This document shows positions 24,631 to 36,542 of a stretch of DNA of 64,000 nucleotides, in pieces. The notes beneath the pieces are model-generated. The model ran no database searches. It saw only the letters and a list, made by a program, of their open reading frames with translations, and had not been told where the DNA came from. Position 1 is the stretch's first letter; the number at the start of each line of letters is the position of its first letter. A program made the position numbers and the translations under genes. This DNA is from Bullera alba (taxonomy: Eukaryota; Basidiomycota; Tremellomycetes; Tremellales; Bulleraceae), in assembly GCA_001600095.1 (NCBI GenBank), contig BCIX01000004.1:128586-192585 (forward strand), read 5' to 3'.

Positions 24631-26601
24631 CTATATCCACCTGATACTTCCACCCTGTTTGCCCGGTATGTCATTCCCACCGAGCCAAAACCTCTCCAAG
24701 GCCTTGGGCAGATCAATCCCCCGCACCGTCCCATCGGACCCGAAACGCGCTCCGTTCTCTACCAAAGCGACAATCAATCGCGGTATAGCGGCGGCGGTAC
24801 CGTTGAGCGTGTGAGCAAAAGGGATAGCCTCGGCGTCGGACCCGGATGGGTCCCGGTGATATCGGATATGCAGGCGGCGTGACTGGTAGTCTGTGCAGTT
24901 GGACAGGGACGAGATCTGAGAGTGAGAGATGTCAGCGCTTCTTCCTTCTCATACGATAGTAGCGGAGAGACAGAGGAATCGAGTTGGGAAGGATAGGAGG
25001 AGTGGCAGGTTCCGTCCGATGATCCGACAGGGAGACAGACAGTAGATGAAGCCTTCGACATGTCACGATCGGGAACAGGCTCGAAGGAGTATCCCAGAAT
25101 AGTCCCCTGTAACGCTGGAGAAGGCACGTCCCACTCACTTCGCCCCACTTGCCTCTACCCGGCATCCAGGCCTCCATGTCCCACTTCCGCGATGCACTCG
25201 CTCCAAGCTCTTCAGTAGGCATCTCGAGCACCCTAGTAGAGTCAGCTGGCGATCAAGTAACCGCGATCAGAGGAGTGATTCCAGCACAGCAGATGCCGGC
25301 GAATTACTCAGCGTCACTCACCTCACACTCAGCCCTAGCCCCTCGGCAATCTCCTTTTGCACTGATCCAATCTCCTCCATCATCTCATTGCTCTGTGACG
25401 AAGTCACCGCGAAGAGCTCTACCTTCCTGAACTGATGTACCCGATACAGTCCTCTCGTATCGCTTCCTCTCGCCCCAGCCTCTGCTCTAAAGGCATTTCC
25501 CACGCCGACGACTTTGAGCGGCAGCTCCGTATGCGAAAATGTTCTCGTGGCGAACATGGCCGATAGAGGGATCTCCGCCGTTCCTGCCAGACACAATCCA
25601 TCTTGATCCAAGGAGTATGTCTGGGTAAGGCCGCCAGCGTCTCTCGGTTGAAATCCACACCTCCATGCCAGATCCGACTTGATCACATCCGGCGGGGATA
25701 CCGGTGTAAAACCCCTCTTGATCGCTATACTGAGTCCGTAGTTGATCAAGGCGTGTTCGAGAAGTGCGAGCGTGGATCTCAAATAAGGCCAACTTGATCC
25801 GGAGGCCAATACGCTAGCGTGATTGTCGATCCAGTTGAAGTGATTGGCTATATCCAAATGATCCCTCGTCTTGCTCGGCTCTACTAATGGCGGACCGAAT
25901 CGATCAATCTCGAGAGCATGTGCCTCGGGGCCTAGCGGGACAGCCGGATGGGTGAAGTTGGGCAGTTGCAATGATAGTTCCAATAGCTCCGTCTCGGTGT
26001 CGGAGAGAGTTTGCTCGTACTCGTTGATCCTCTTCTTTAGCTTTTGACTCTGACGGACAATCTCCTCCCTGTCATCCGCTAGTCCGTGTTTGAGTAAATC
26101 CCGGAGCTCCTTTTGCTTCGATCGGATAGAGGTGAGTTTCGATAAGAGGAGGAGCTGGGTATCGCGAAGTCGGTGGATGTGGTTGATGTGATCGGCGCCG
26201 AGGGGGAGGTTGGATTTGCGCAACAGGTGGTTTTGGGTAGTCAACTTTGGGTTTCGCAATAGGAGGTTGTAGTCGAGTCGAGCTTTGGGCAGAAGTGAAT
26301 GGGATGATGGTTGATCTTTGGAGCTGGTGCTATCCTTGGTGACCGATCCGGCAGATACAGATCCATTCTCCTTGGTCTGACTCTGTTGAGGAGGTTGAGG
26401 CGCATCGGGAGGGGTGGAGGGGAGATTCAATGGAAGCTGGACATGCGATGCGTACGTTCGAGCTCCCGAGAGACCTAGCCGGGCTGGGATGTTAGCCAAA
26501 GTCCATGAATATGCACCCACCTCGGATAGCTCTCGTCGCCATGCTGCCGTCTGTCGATGAGCAAGCTGCGATCTGGGTATGAGATATGGCTTTGAGCTCA
26601 A
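24631..26601 (-). CDS. DIA4: seryl-tRNA synthetase, mitochondrial type
   Basis: Class II aminoacyl-tRNA synthetase charging tRNA-Ser. Three exons (26601-25322, 25232-25139 and 24915-24631), 552 aa. An Arg/Ser/Gln-rich N-terminus with few acids ([17 protein letters not shown]) fits a mitochondrial presequence. A long helical arm follows (about residues 160-220, [18 protein letters not shown]). The catalytic core has [25 protein letters not shown], motif 2 FRAEAG with [13 protein letters not shown], and [27 protein letters not shown]. Motif 3 appears as [19 protein letters not shown]. The serine-specific elements are present. A separate cytosolic enzyme is expected elsewhere in the genome. Confidence 0.93.
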
Positions 26602-26860
26602 GTTGCGGTGAATGAGTGAATCAAGATCGAGTTACAACCGACTTGGATGCATCGAGTTGGCTAAATCACCTCCACCTTTTCGATCTCCTCCCAGCTTCCT
26701 CCGCGGTGGATAGCTACTCTACGGTGTACAGTAGTGTACTCGTACAATCATTCAACGATTGCTTGCGATGTAGGCGATACATCGCTTCGCCACGATATCG
26801 TTCAAGCAGTATAGATATGCAGGATGCCAATGTAGCGACAGCATCCCACCCGACTCGCCC

Positions 26861-28270
26861 TCAGCCCCATAGCATTCGAATGACTCCCAACATCTCCGGT
26901 TCCGCAAGACTCAGCGGCTGCTCCCTGTACACCTCGGGACCCCAGCCACCACAACAATCGCATTCCGGTGAGTCGCGCCAGTTGTAAAACTTGATCTTGT
27001 TCACCCAAGTCTTCGCCTTTATCTCCTGTAGATGCGTGACCATCGCCTCGTGGATATAGTGGTTGAACTGTTCTTCATTGGATTCCAGTATGTCTCTGTT
27101 GTTGAAAGCGTTGGCCTTTAGCTCCTGCACCTCTGGCTGGGCAGCCACTGCCCAGTCCTTCCTGTTCTCCGGCGCGATCTTGAATTCATCGTCTATACTC
27201 GCTTTGTGCGGGAGTAACATCGATGGCCCAAGACCATCCATTCCCAGTCCGTACAAGTCGACGGAGGTCTCCTTGTTTGCCCCGAAAGAGTGTTCGTGCA
27301 TCTTCAAGTAACTGCCGATCTGTTGAACCAACTTCATTCCCAGCTCGGGCAGCGAGACGTCGGGGTCGGCTTTGGTGAGAGCTCCGGGGTACGATATCCA
27401 TCGATTCTTCGCTCCTGCGTTGATCGGGGTTGGGGAGAACTCGTCGTAGACGTGTCGAGTGACGATTTGCGTGCTCTTCTTTCGCGGCGTTGAAACGTAA
27501 CTGGCTTGCAACATCGTGTAGGGCTGGTGGGAGTTTTCGCCGTGAACGCAGGTCAAGCGTGGGGTATGTGCGGTGACAAAGGTGTCGAATCGGTGTTGGG
27601 CATACATCAGAAGATCCAGCTCTTCCTTCTCGAGACGCTTCAGGAGTGGGGGACTCCTCTGTCCAATGATCAACTTCTCCAAGCTCGCAAAGGGTGGATG
27701 GTGCGATTCCGGTGTTATTGCAATGATCCTCCGGATTTCCACCATTGTCACGTTGGTGATCTGCTTCTCAGTCGCGCCGATAGAGCTCCAATCTCCATTC
27801 TTCAATAGAAACCTCAGCTTGGGGAATGGCTCGCACCAGAGGCCAACTCCGGCGATACGGAGAATCTTGGTCTTCGATACCAGCTCATCCTTGGATTTTC
27901 GTTTTGACGACCGCGGGCGGGTGTACCGGTTCCGGGTCACTTCGTATGCCGAGTGACCTTGGAGAAGCGTCGGGAGTCCGTCTGTGACGATAGAGTCGTA
28001 CAGCAATGGCGCAGCCAAGCTATGAAACAGCTGAGATCTGTCAGCTGAAATCACTCGAGGCCGAACGAGTCTTCAAACGAGGATCCATCCATCAAAATGA
28101 CCGAATGATACGTACCACGGACACCCGACACACAGTTGCCAGATCCTCCTGGTGCAAGTCCGACCATGTGACGTCGAGTTGCCATGGCGGGGCCATGGCG
28201 GGGGGACAACACGTTTCAAGTATCCGAAGATGTGGAACCACAGCTCGGGGTATAGTTGGGGCAGAGGCAT
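26861..28270 (-). CDS. F-box-like protein, unknown target
   Basis: Model: 28270-28211, 28148-28116 and 28030-26861, 420 aa. The N-terminus MPLPQLYPELWFHIFGYLKR followed by EDLATVCRVSV and LFHSLAAPLLYDSIV has the spacing of fungal F-box domains, which link substrates to SCF ubiquitin ligases through Skp1. The remaining ~370 residues show no repeat I can name, though the end has a small cysteine pair (CDCCGGWG). The first intron uses a weak donor (GTTGTC). An upstream exon sharing frame (28383-28662, Cys-rich) cannot be excluded. The C-terminal exon is secure as a long frame; the F-box reading is moderately sure. Confidence 0.65.
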
Positions 28271-29192
28271 ATCGCTTTCTGGATCCGAAGTCCCAGCCGC
28301 TCTACCGGCACTACCGCTACATTGACTGGATCTTCGTGCTGAGACCGGACTGAGGGACGGTGACCGGGTAATGCTACTCACTACAAGTGTTCGTCTACTT
28401 GATCGTACAAGTTACAACCATCTGCTTTCTGACTGGTTACCAGATCTATGGGAGATCTATGGGAGCAGAGATTGAAGGGGCAGGCAGGGCAGATTAGGGC
28501 GGTTTCGTAATAGCAGCTCTCACAGAAAGTGTATTCCAGATTAGCTATTCGAATTCCAGATCTGATTACAGATCTCGCCCGGCGCGCCTCGGCTTGCTTC
28601 GATTGCGTAATTTTCCGTAGACGCTCAGTTACGCGAGAGTTATTACACCGGGCCGACGGCACGGAGGAGGGGGATTAGAACGGCAGTATGAGCTCGGGTG
28701 GGGCTGTGAGATTCGCATTACATCGGAATTGAAGACGTAGGCTCCTCGAAGATGATACATGCATGCACCGCAAGATCCAAGATGAGATAGTGATGAAGAT
28801 GAAGGGCAGTGAAATGCATAGAGGGTTGCACAAACGCGTAACTTATACGAGCAAGAGTTGCATTTATCCGCATGCCGCAGCCATTGAGTTTTGACTGAGC
28901 CCGCAGTCTAACTCCCGCTCTGCTCATCCCCGAGAGAGGGAAAGAAAGAAGCATACAGATTGCGAGATCCAGGGCAGATTGTTGGGAACTGACCCGCGGC
29001 CGTTTTCGTCATCTCATCAGCATCCATTCAATCTGGTTTGTGATCCCCCTTTCGCAATCTCCAACTTGTCGCATAGACTCCACGTCCGATAACGAGGCAT
29101 TAATCGACCGTCCTCTCTTCCGCTGGCCCACCAATCCAGGCTGGATCCACTCTTGGTTGACTCCGACTCCCACACTTATCCCTGCCCATGAT
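28271..29192. other. divergent intergenic region, F-box / GATA gene
   Basis: An open frame at 28381-28662 (minus) encodes a Cys-rich piece (CESC, CPAC) but lacks an ATG. It could be an extra 5' exon of the F-box gene. A direct repeat AGATCTATGGG x2 sits at 28442-28463. Otherwise nothing seen. Confidence 0.5.
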
Positions 29193-30799
29193 ATGAACGA
29201 CCTATACGAACGCCGAGTCAGCCATGAGAGGGGCAGTGGGACCGCCGACGACGCTCGCGAGGATGCCTACTCCTTCTACGACAATCTCGGCCAGGGCAGC
29301 TCGAATGGGAGGTTGACGGAGGAGTCCAATCTAAGGGGCAATCAGAGTCCAGCTCTGATGTCCCCTCATCCGTCGTTCACACGTTCCGCTTGGCAATCAC
29401 CGCGTCAGGCGTCCTTCGGGCATTCGAATCAAGCTGGTCAGTCAATGGAGGAGCAAGAAGACCCCAGAGGGGAGATTCGATACGAGCATGAGCACAAGGA
29501 GGATCGCCGGATGCATGAGGAGCCTGAAGAATATGACTATCAACGTGAACATCGGAATCGGAATCAACACCACCAACCCGAATATGAGCATCGTCATCCT
29601 CAACCAACATCGCACAGAGCGGCCCGCTCGATCGAACAAAACGATGTGTCATGGCTCGATCCCAGCTTGGACTCTCGGCATAGCTACAATGATAGTCCGC
29701 GTAAGCATCAGTCCACCTCGTATCCCTCCAGCGAACAAAGTCATCGATTGCCCAGTCCGCCCATCTCGACTTTTGACAGGTCCAACTATACCGACTCGTT
29801 TCCTCCATCGCGCCGAACATCCCTAGGTGGTTTCTGGAAGGACAGGTCGAGGCAAGAGGAGAAGAGACCGCGATTCTCACACGAAAAGGACATTGAGCAG
29901 GTGTGTCCAATCAACCGAGTGCTGTAGCTGACCTGGCAAGTTGCAACAAAATCTTGCAGAGCTGGTTCATCATCTCAAATCGTTTGGTGAGTGTCAAAAG
30001 CTTCCGAAATGACTTCATATACTAATCCTTCGATTTCTAGCCACGTCACCCGCACTACCCAACCCACCTGCTCCACCTGAACACATTGCCCATCGCATAA
30101 CCCGACTTTCTCAAAATGTCCATACGTCCCTCCTGTCCATCGCACCTATATCCCATCCAATTGTTCCATGTCCCGAACCTCAGTCGCTCAAAGTCCAGAG
30201 TACGGCCGAAAAGGAGATGGAGGTGATACGCAAGCGGCGAGACGCCCTTATCGCCAAAGCAAACTTGGCCAAGGCCAATGCCAGTCCCAAACACCAGGTC
30301 GAGCCATGGAGTATACCTCTCGCAGAGGACTACAACGGTGGTCTCAATATGGCCCCGTATGAACCCTCGTACGACATGTATGATACTGAGGGGCTCATCG
30401 GAGCTTCGACATCGTGGGCCGCTGACTCTGGGTCGGGCGGTCGATGTCACGGCTGTGGTATTGGTGTGACCGTCGGGTGGAGGACGGGCCCCGATGGCCC
30501 AAAGTCGTTATGCGAGTCGTGCGGAGTGAGTGGTTTCTATCATTGAGGCGGGAGGGTACCAGGCTGACAATCTCAGAATCACTATGCGAGGATGGCCAGG
30601 AGAACGAACACCTCTTCGCCGAGTGGCCATATCGAGACACCTAGTATAGGTGAGTCACTCACAGACAGCTGTAGCAGGTCGACGCATTGGAGCTGACCCA
30701 GAGCAGAGCTACCTCGACAACCATTCAGGCTCCCTGCCGGATGACTATTGCGATGTGGAGCTTAGCTATGGAGCACATAGTGATCGATGTATCCCGTAA
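29193..30799 (+). CDS. GATA-type zinc-finger protein
   Basis: Probable DNA-binding transcription factor. Exons: 29193-29900, 29941-29986, 30041-30525, 30577-30649 and 30702-30799, giving 469 aa. A long disordered N-terminus rich in Ser/His/Glu (residues 1-230) is followed by a short coiled coil (EQLQQNLAELVHHLKSF) and a helical EKEMEVIRKRRDALIAKA segment. A single GATA finger follows: C387-x2-C390-x18-C409-x2-C412 with GWRTGPDGPKSLCESC, continued after the intron by NHYARMARR. Cryptic features: ESC replaces the usual NAC and T replaces the second R of WRRGP. The last exon choice (ending YGAHSDRCIP) is less certain than the rest. Family relatives regulate nitrogen, iron or light responses; which applies here cannot be told. 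Confidence 0.82.
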
Positions 30800-31160
30800 T
30801 TCCGTCATGGTCACGATCTAAGTGGATCCAACAGGATAACGTGCCGAACAGAAGTCAAGCCCGCCACTGAACCGGACCTCGTCAACGTTGCATGTGAGGA
30901 AGCAGGCCACCCTACTTTAGGTCGCTCAGGAAGGCTCAGTAGGAGATCTCTCATCTCACTGGATCTGACCACGTGGCGGCGGCAGAGACCGCCACTTTGG
31001 ATCTGGGTAATCATTACGTCATGATGTCACTCGCCGGGAAGCCCAAGAGCCTCATCCTCTGCTGTGCGGTGTTTTGTCTCTTGCTTGTCTGTCTCATTCT
31101 CTCTCTGTCCGCTATTCTTCTCGTTGATCACTGTCAATCACTTGATACAACTCACACGCC
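30800..31160. other. intergenic: promoter of DUF1774-like gene
   Basis: No gene seen. The last 100 bases before the ATG are T/C rich (CTCTTGCTTGTCTGTCTC), a common fungal leader pattern. Confidence 0.55.
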
Positions 31161-32081
31161 ATGTCAAGCTACGACCCCATTCCGGGCCCAGATGGGATGA
31201 TCACCCCAGAACAATTCAAGCAGTCCATGAAATTGGTCAGGCTGCAGATCGCCGTCCCGATTTCAGTGTTGATCAGCGTCGGTGCCAACCTCGTCTGCGC
31301 GCTGGCTCTGAAGCCAGGACTTGGTGAGTGGCAGTACTTAGGGGGCTTCTGGATTGAGCGGGGGCCAAATAGCAACTTGCCAGGATTACTTTGTGCACAT
31401 GCTGACAGCCGCAGCTGGACTGAACGCGTTGCATCCTACGCTGCTCAGTCCAAATTCAATCATGGTTGGAGTCTACTGGGCCATCCTGTACCTCCTCCAA
31501 GGTGAGCCCGACCGTGATGTGCATTGAACGTGATGCTGAATACCCATGTCCTGTAGTCGGCTTCTGCCTAGTTCTGTTGATCGCCCGAAAGGAGGAGACC
31601 AAGCAGACACTGGTGCACGGCGTTGGATTGAGATTCGCTATTGCAAACTGGATCCAAGCCGCATGGGCCGTTGCGTTTGTGAATATAGATTCTGCAGCTC
31701 GTAGCATTCAGCTAAGCTGATACCCGCTTCAGACGCTGCAGCTTTTCGCTGTATCTGAGATTCTCATTCTGATCAACGTCGTCAATGTGTGAGTGATCGC
31801 CCGATCGAATGGCACTGACTTCTAGCCTCTCGATACACCTGACGCTGCTCAAGTATCCACCCACCTATCACCGACCCCTGGACACAATCTTCATCCACGC
31901 TCCAATTTCTCTCTTATTCGCCATCCTGTTCGAGCTGGACTGGCTACACAACGGATTTATCGCCCTCGGATGGGATATCAAGGACCAGCACATGTGGACA
32001 AAGTACACTTGGCAAGCGGTGGGAAGTTTGGCTGGAGTCAATTTCGTCATGGCGCTGTGGGAGGGAATCACGAGGCAGTAG
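31161..32081 (+). CDS. DUF1774-like multi-pass membrane protein
   Basis: Exons 31161-31323, 31415-31501, 31557-31678, 31733-31788 and 31826-32081 give 227 aa with about six hydrophobic segments (LQIAVPISVLISVGANLVCALAL, IMVGVYWAILYLLQ, and others). The block ALHPTLLSPNSIMVGVYWAILYLLQ, shown only as a landmark, resembles the fungal DUF1774 membrane family, and the position of the later helices fits. Function is unknown in the family. The TAG stop overlaps a GTGAGT sequence, and 39 bases later another frame with two membrane helices begins (see 32121-32504), so the C-terminus may be longer in an alternative transcript. Confidence 0.7.
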
Positions 32082-32120
32082 TGAGTACTGATCCGGGTTG
32101 GAGGTGACTAGGCGGGGGCT

Positions 32121-32504
32121 ATGTCGGCAAACATGCCTAACGCTGTATACCTCAATTGGTCTACCCAGCCGGGAGCCATTCCTCGGCACTATCTCTATTA
32201 TGACATGATACTGACCATAGCCCGCCTTAGCCTCCTCACCGGAGCATCTGTCTACCTCCTTTTCACCATTCTATTCTCCTCGCCCCGATCTCAACCAACA
32301 CTGCCAACGACTGCGCTGCCCAAACCTACCCCGCTGCTCATCACTCTCATCATTATGCTCGTTCTGCATCCCGTGGCTCTGGTAGCTGGAATGGCCTGGA
32401 AGAGAACGAGGGAGCGGGAAGGCAGGATCAGACTCGAGGAGGAGGTCCGGGAGGCAGAAGCGGAGGAAAGAGCCGTGGAGCATGCTGCCGACAGGAGACA
32501 TTAG
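32121..32504 (+). CDS. possible small two-helix membrane ORF
   Basis: Uninterrupted ATG-started frame of 127 codons just after the DUF1774-like stop. It has two hydrophobic stretches (MILTIARLSLLTGASVYLLFTILF and LLITLIIMLVLHPVALVAGMAW) and a charged Arg/Glu tail. It may be a separate small gene or a further exon of the upstream gene. I found no pair of consensus splice sites joining the two in frame. Confidence 0.4.
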   Translation: MSANMPNAVYLNWSTQPGAIPRHYLYYDMILTIARLSLLTGASVYLLFTILFSSPRSQPTLPTTALPKPTPLLITLIIMLVLHPVALVAGMAWKRTREREGRIRLEEEVREAEAEERAVEHAADRRH

Positions 32505-32756
32505 GCGACGATCGAGGTCCAAAACGGACACAATCGACTCAACCCTACGTCCCGTTAATCACCTATGGCGAATCGATAACCAGCTCTGACTCATTTTGTC
32601 GTACTAGACCCCGCAGCGCCCTGAGCGCTACCATGCAATCTTTGCAACTGACATCTTTCATCTATGCTCTACTCGCAAACTGATGGGGCCTCATCTGCTA
32701 ATTGGTTCCCACTATGAGTTGGAGGCTTGGAGCCGGTCACATCCCATCAAACTCTG

Positions 32757-33304
32757 TCACATCACCACGCAGACCGCCTCTGGCGTTGCAGCAGCCGGTT
32801 TGATCGTCTGAAGTGGCTGAACAGATACCTGTCAATGGATCGTCAGCAAATCGGCTCAAAAGTTGGTCCCGTATTCGACCTACCATTCGAGCGTGGATGG
32901 GAACGAGGACGCCGTCGGGAAACTAGGCAGAGTCAATGCCAAACGATGCGTTAGGCGAAGACGGAAGTTTGTCGCAACTCACCATCGTCCCGGGGGGAAA
33001 GTACGCTCCGTACTGCAACACCGTGTTGTTGGGAATGGCGCAGCCCAGTGGGAACATAGATCCAGCGGGGATGATGAACCCATCCGCCTCTTTCCCGCTC
33101 TTTGTGATGTTGTCAATTTGCATCGAGGGCCCCTAGTGAGTACGATTAGCGCACACGCGAGGGTGGGAGGAAGTTTGGGGAAGCACTGACAAACTCGGGT
33201 TTAGGCCATACGCTCTCAGTCTCTCCAGGAGCCACGCCGAGGCCCTTCTTAGCGGCGGCTTTGGTCTTGAGGATCTTGACCTCGGAGGCGATGGGTGTGG
33301 CCAT
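32757..33304 (-). CDS. unknown 124-aa protein, four exons
   Basis: Exons 33304-33191, 33132-32983, 32922-32884 and 32828-32757 give 124 aa, start MATPIASEVKILKTKAAAKKG. The middle (SGKEADGFIIPAGSMFPLG then CAIPNNTVLQYGAYFPPGTM) has the alternation of a small beta-rich domain, vaguely like a left-handed hexapeptide coil, but I do not recognise a family. The third intron can be read through without a stop, which would give a longer C-terminus ending GDVTEFDGM. Convergent with the preceding membrane gene. Confidence 0.55.
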
Positions 33305-33940
33305 GGTGAGTAAATGAAGATGCTATCGACGACCACTAGACAGACAGGTGTTAGGCAGGCAGACTCAATCACGGGTGATAAACGTCTGTGAGGGGAAGAA
33401 AATAGGAGGAGATGCTGATATCACCGGGAAGTGATTCTATAAACAATCTAGATTGGGGAGATGACGGTACATTTTACTGACCGTACTCAGAATACAGTGC
33501 GACATCCTGGTATGGTCTGGCGCAATCCATGACTACCTTTATGACGTTCGCTAACAGACTGCCGATCACTCCCTATCTGCCGAGTACGTCGATCGACTCT
33601 GAATAACCGGTAAGAGACTTGAAAGCTGAAAGGAGGGATCAGGGTTCGACCGTTGACTAGACGCTCAAAAGGGCTGGTGGGTGGTGAATGGGAAGCAAGT
33701 CGACAAAGGGGGGTGAAACGCCCGACGCTTCGGCCGATTCTATCTTCCGCAGAGGAGGAAGGCATGGAGGTCAGACCGTTGATCTCGGGTCAGTCTGGAT
33801 AGACCGGTCATCATGTCAAGTCAAAGGGGATTACAATAATGGACATGGATATCCGACTTGATCTACGGTTCTGGTCTATGCACAGAGCGAGAGCGGAGCA
33901 GTGAGGCGTGCTTTTTGGAAAGCCAGTGATGCCTCCCTCC
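33305..33940. other. intergenic, no gene seen
   Basis: Promoter of the 124-aa gene and 3' flank of the DMT transporter. Short open frames only. Confidence 0.55.
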
Positions 33941-35452
33941 CTACACCACTTCGTCATGAGGAACCGGCCTGTACTCCTCCATTGGCACCGCCTCGTCGTC
34001 CTTACTCCCCTCCGAGCCATAAATCTATCGTGCAAAGTAGGTCAGCAAGCAGGTCCTATGACCGATTCACTGAGCCAAGTGGGGAGTGATGCTCGATCAA
34101 GTGTCGAGGATCGGACTCACCGCTGACCAGATCCCAGCGACCATAATAACGACCATACCGATACTAGCGAGCCAATTGGGCAAAGTACCCGTGATGATCA
34201 ACTGGGCGATAGCGCTGTCGATGATCTATACCTTGGTCAGCGGAACTCGATGAGGTGGACATACCTGAAAGTAACCCAGAACCGCAATCTTCACCCCCGA
34301 AGCCCTCTGCAACGCCATGACCAGGGTGACCTGTGCAAAGAGACCAGTGACCTAGACGAGAGAGTGAGTCGGTATTCCACCTCAATTTCCCAGAACTTGG
34401 GTGGGGTTGTACTGCTCACTGCTACGAAACTGATATTGACCCATTGTACCCAAAACATCGCTACCACCGGACTCGACGTGATCAACATCCACCTAAACGA
34501 TCGATCTCATTAGCATCGATTCGCTTCATGACCTCGGTGCGAGGATCGACTCACGCCGGACCAACGACGGTGCCTGTGAGCATGTACGCCATGAGGATCA
34601 GCACAACGTCCACCTGTCCTATCTGTCTCAAGAGGAGGACTTGTGAGATCCATTAGCTAACCGCCTGTTCATACTGATTGGGTCAGAAGGCACTCACAGT
34701 CGACAGCACCGAGAATCGTGCACAGGAAGACCAGGGCAAACCCCAGAGTCCGCTCGCCTGGCTTGGTGACGGCGGATAGGGCGGCTATGCCTCCGAACAG
34801 GTATTCTGGCTGCATGACCAGTACTACAGCGAGGAACGAGACGACTGGCAGTGAGCAGGGCATTAGCCCGATTCGAGGCATATCACGGGGATGCGAGATG
34901 AAACAGCAGCTGTGGGAGGTGACTCTACTCACGCGCTGCGACCATCTGAATCCTGGAGAACACCTCTGATAGGTATATCCAACACAGCCAGCCGACCAGG
35001 AAGGGCCTCAAGTGGAACACTGTCAGTGCTTCGGTAAGAGACAATCTCTCGAAGGAGGCATAGGCGAGACACAGTCCCAAGGCATTGAGAGCCCCTCTGA
35101 TCAGGGGCAGCCTCCCCTCCGGACGGACCAGGGTCGGTAGTAGCTCTGGTGACCTGTAGAGCATGTACGCTCCGCATAGCACTGCTGATATGATCTAGTG
35201 TGTGGACTGCTAAGCGACGAGCAGGAAGTAGGGAGTAGGACTAACGAATCGGAGCGCTGCGGCTTGACCGGTAGATACGCCTTCACTCTCGAGATTCTGC
35301 ACCGTTCCGTCCATGGAGACGAAGAAGGCATCGGAGGCCAGGGCGAGTACGATTGCTGCTGAGGGGTGATCGAGAAGTCTGTTACATCTGGCCGAAAAGG
35401 ATGCGGGCGGTGGGTCGACTTCAAGTATTTCCAGTCTGGAAGGTTTGCTCAT
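33941..35452 (-). CDS. DMT-superfamily (EamA-like) membrane transporter
   Basis: Ten-helix drug/metabolite transporter type protein with two EamA halves. Exons: 35452-35246, 35194-34933, 34844-34698, 34639-34555, 34492-34420, 34351-34265, 34225-34121 and 34024-33941, giving 349 aa. Landmarks: the first half ends RLSLTEALTVFHLRPFLVGW, as in SLC35G/YdcZ-like members. The second half has DVVLILMAYMLTGTVVGPAW, QVTLVMALQRASGVKIAVLGYFQ and IITGTLPNWLASIGMVVIM. The soluble tail is acidic (GSEGSKDDEAVPMEEYRP). The first ATG (MSKPSRLEILEV) is used, but the frame stays open upstream to an acceptor-like CTAACAATTTACAG at 35519, so a 5' exon may be missing. Substrate unknown. Confidence 0.85.
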
Positions 35453-36151
35453 GGCTAGGAATGACACCTTGATCTGAAGCTTCGATGTCGTTCCGTTCAA
35501 GGGATGATCAATGAGCACCTGTAAATTGTTAGACCAAGTGACGCATGAACGTTGAACGGCAATCGTTTCTTATCAGTACGAGACCGCCAGCCAGCAGTCA
35601 GCGTGGTGACTGGTCATAGTTGAAAGGGGTCCTTGATTAACCTTCTTTGATGTAGTACCTCAGTCTCTGCCTGGAGGAAGGAGGAGGAAGGCCGGTGGAG
35701 GACGGGGAAAGGGGGTTCTGATGTGGGCAGTGTGTGTGTTGTGTGTGTCGGAAAATAGTAACGTCCACCACCGGCACAGAGCGGCACACAGCGAGGGGGA
35801 CATCAGATGTCAGGCCATCATGCATCACTGTCCATCAGGCTCTCGTCTCCTCCAAAAGCAGCTAAACAACGGTATCGCTGGACCAGGTTCTTCTTTCTTC
35901 CCCCTCATATCAAGACCTGAATCGCTCCAGAGTCGACCACTTCTGAGTCTGGAATCTTGATGTTGACGTACACTTCCTCGATACAACTTGGTACGACTAT
36001 TGTCTGCTAACTTCCGTGAGTGTAAAGTGTCTCTAGCCCCAGCCAGCATCTGCCTCACGACTTACGAGCACATCCCCCTAAGCCCGTCTTGATCTTCACA
36101 TCTTCGACAGAATCTACCACAAACTATTCCAAGACTACACCTTGCACTATC
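35453..36151. other. intergenic with GT-rich stretch
   Basis: Upstream of the DMT transporter. It has a GT run (GTGTGTGTTGTGTGTGTC, about 35729-35747) and a possible splice acceptor for a 5' exon of that gene. No gene otherwise. Confidence 0.5.
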
Positions 36152-36542
36152 ATGATATACATGCGGGAAATCCTGATGTGGACGGCAGAACCGAGGTTGA
36201 ACATCGAGAGAGAGGCACAGGCGGGAAGGGAGAGGGAAGTCAAGCGGGAAGAGGAAACTCCGAGGAATCAAACGTAAAGAATTGGAGATCAGGCGGGAAG
36301 AAATCGAAGTCAAGCGCCAAGAGGTGGATGTCGTGATGAAGAAGATGGAGCAGGATCGACTGTTGAAGAATTACGATCTGGATATGCAAGTCTACCTCGC
36401 CGACCTGGCGGACTTTCGGGAGCAGAAGAAGCAGTGGTTGGTAGCCAATGAGAAGGGGTGGATGGCGGATAAACTGGCGGCCTTGTTGATGCCTTGCGGG
36501 CTGCCGGAGCGACCGGTGATGGTCAACGTCGCGCAACCGTAG
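36152..36542 (+). pseudogene. coiled-coil family copy A, frameshifted
   Basis: From ATG 36152 one frame reads MIYMREILMWTAEPRL then a charged helix (REREVKREEE) and stops at 36277. The homologous continuation is in another frame (KRKELEIRREEIEVKRQE, MQVYLADLADFREQKKQW, LPERPVMV) and runs to TAG 36540-36542. It is clearly related to copy B at 36995: both share the EIRREE repeat, KMEQD, the MQVYLAD-x-A-x-F-x-EQKKQW block and a terminal LPxRPVM. No intron fits the frame change, so I read it as a degraded copy. The first in-frame ATG of the conserved part is 36336, leaving the option of a short expressed protein. Confidence 0.55.

Noticed and set aside
28381..28662. Cys-rich minus-strand frame (CESC..CPAC) as a separate zinc-finger gene
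   Set aside because: No start codon and no complete finger; at best an upstream exon of the F-box-like gene, so it is only mentioned there.
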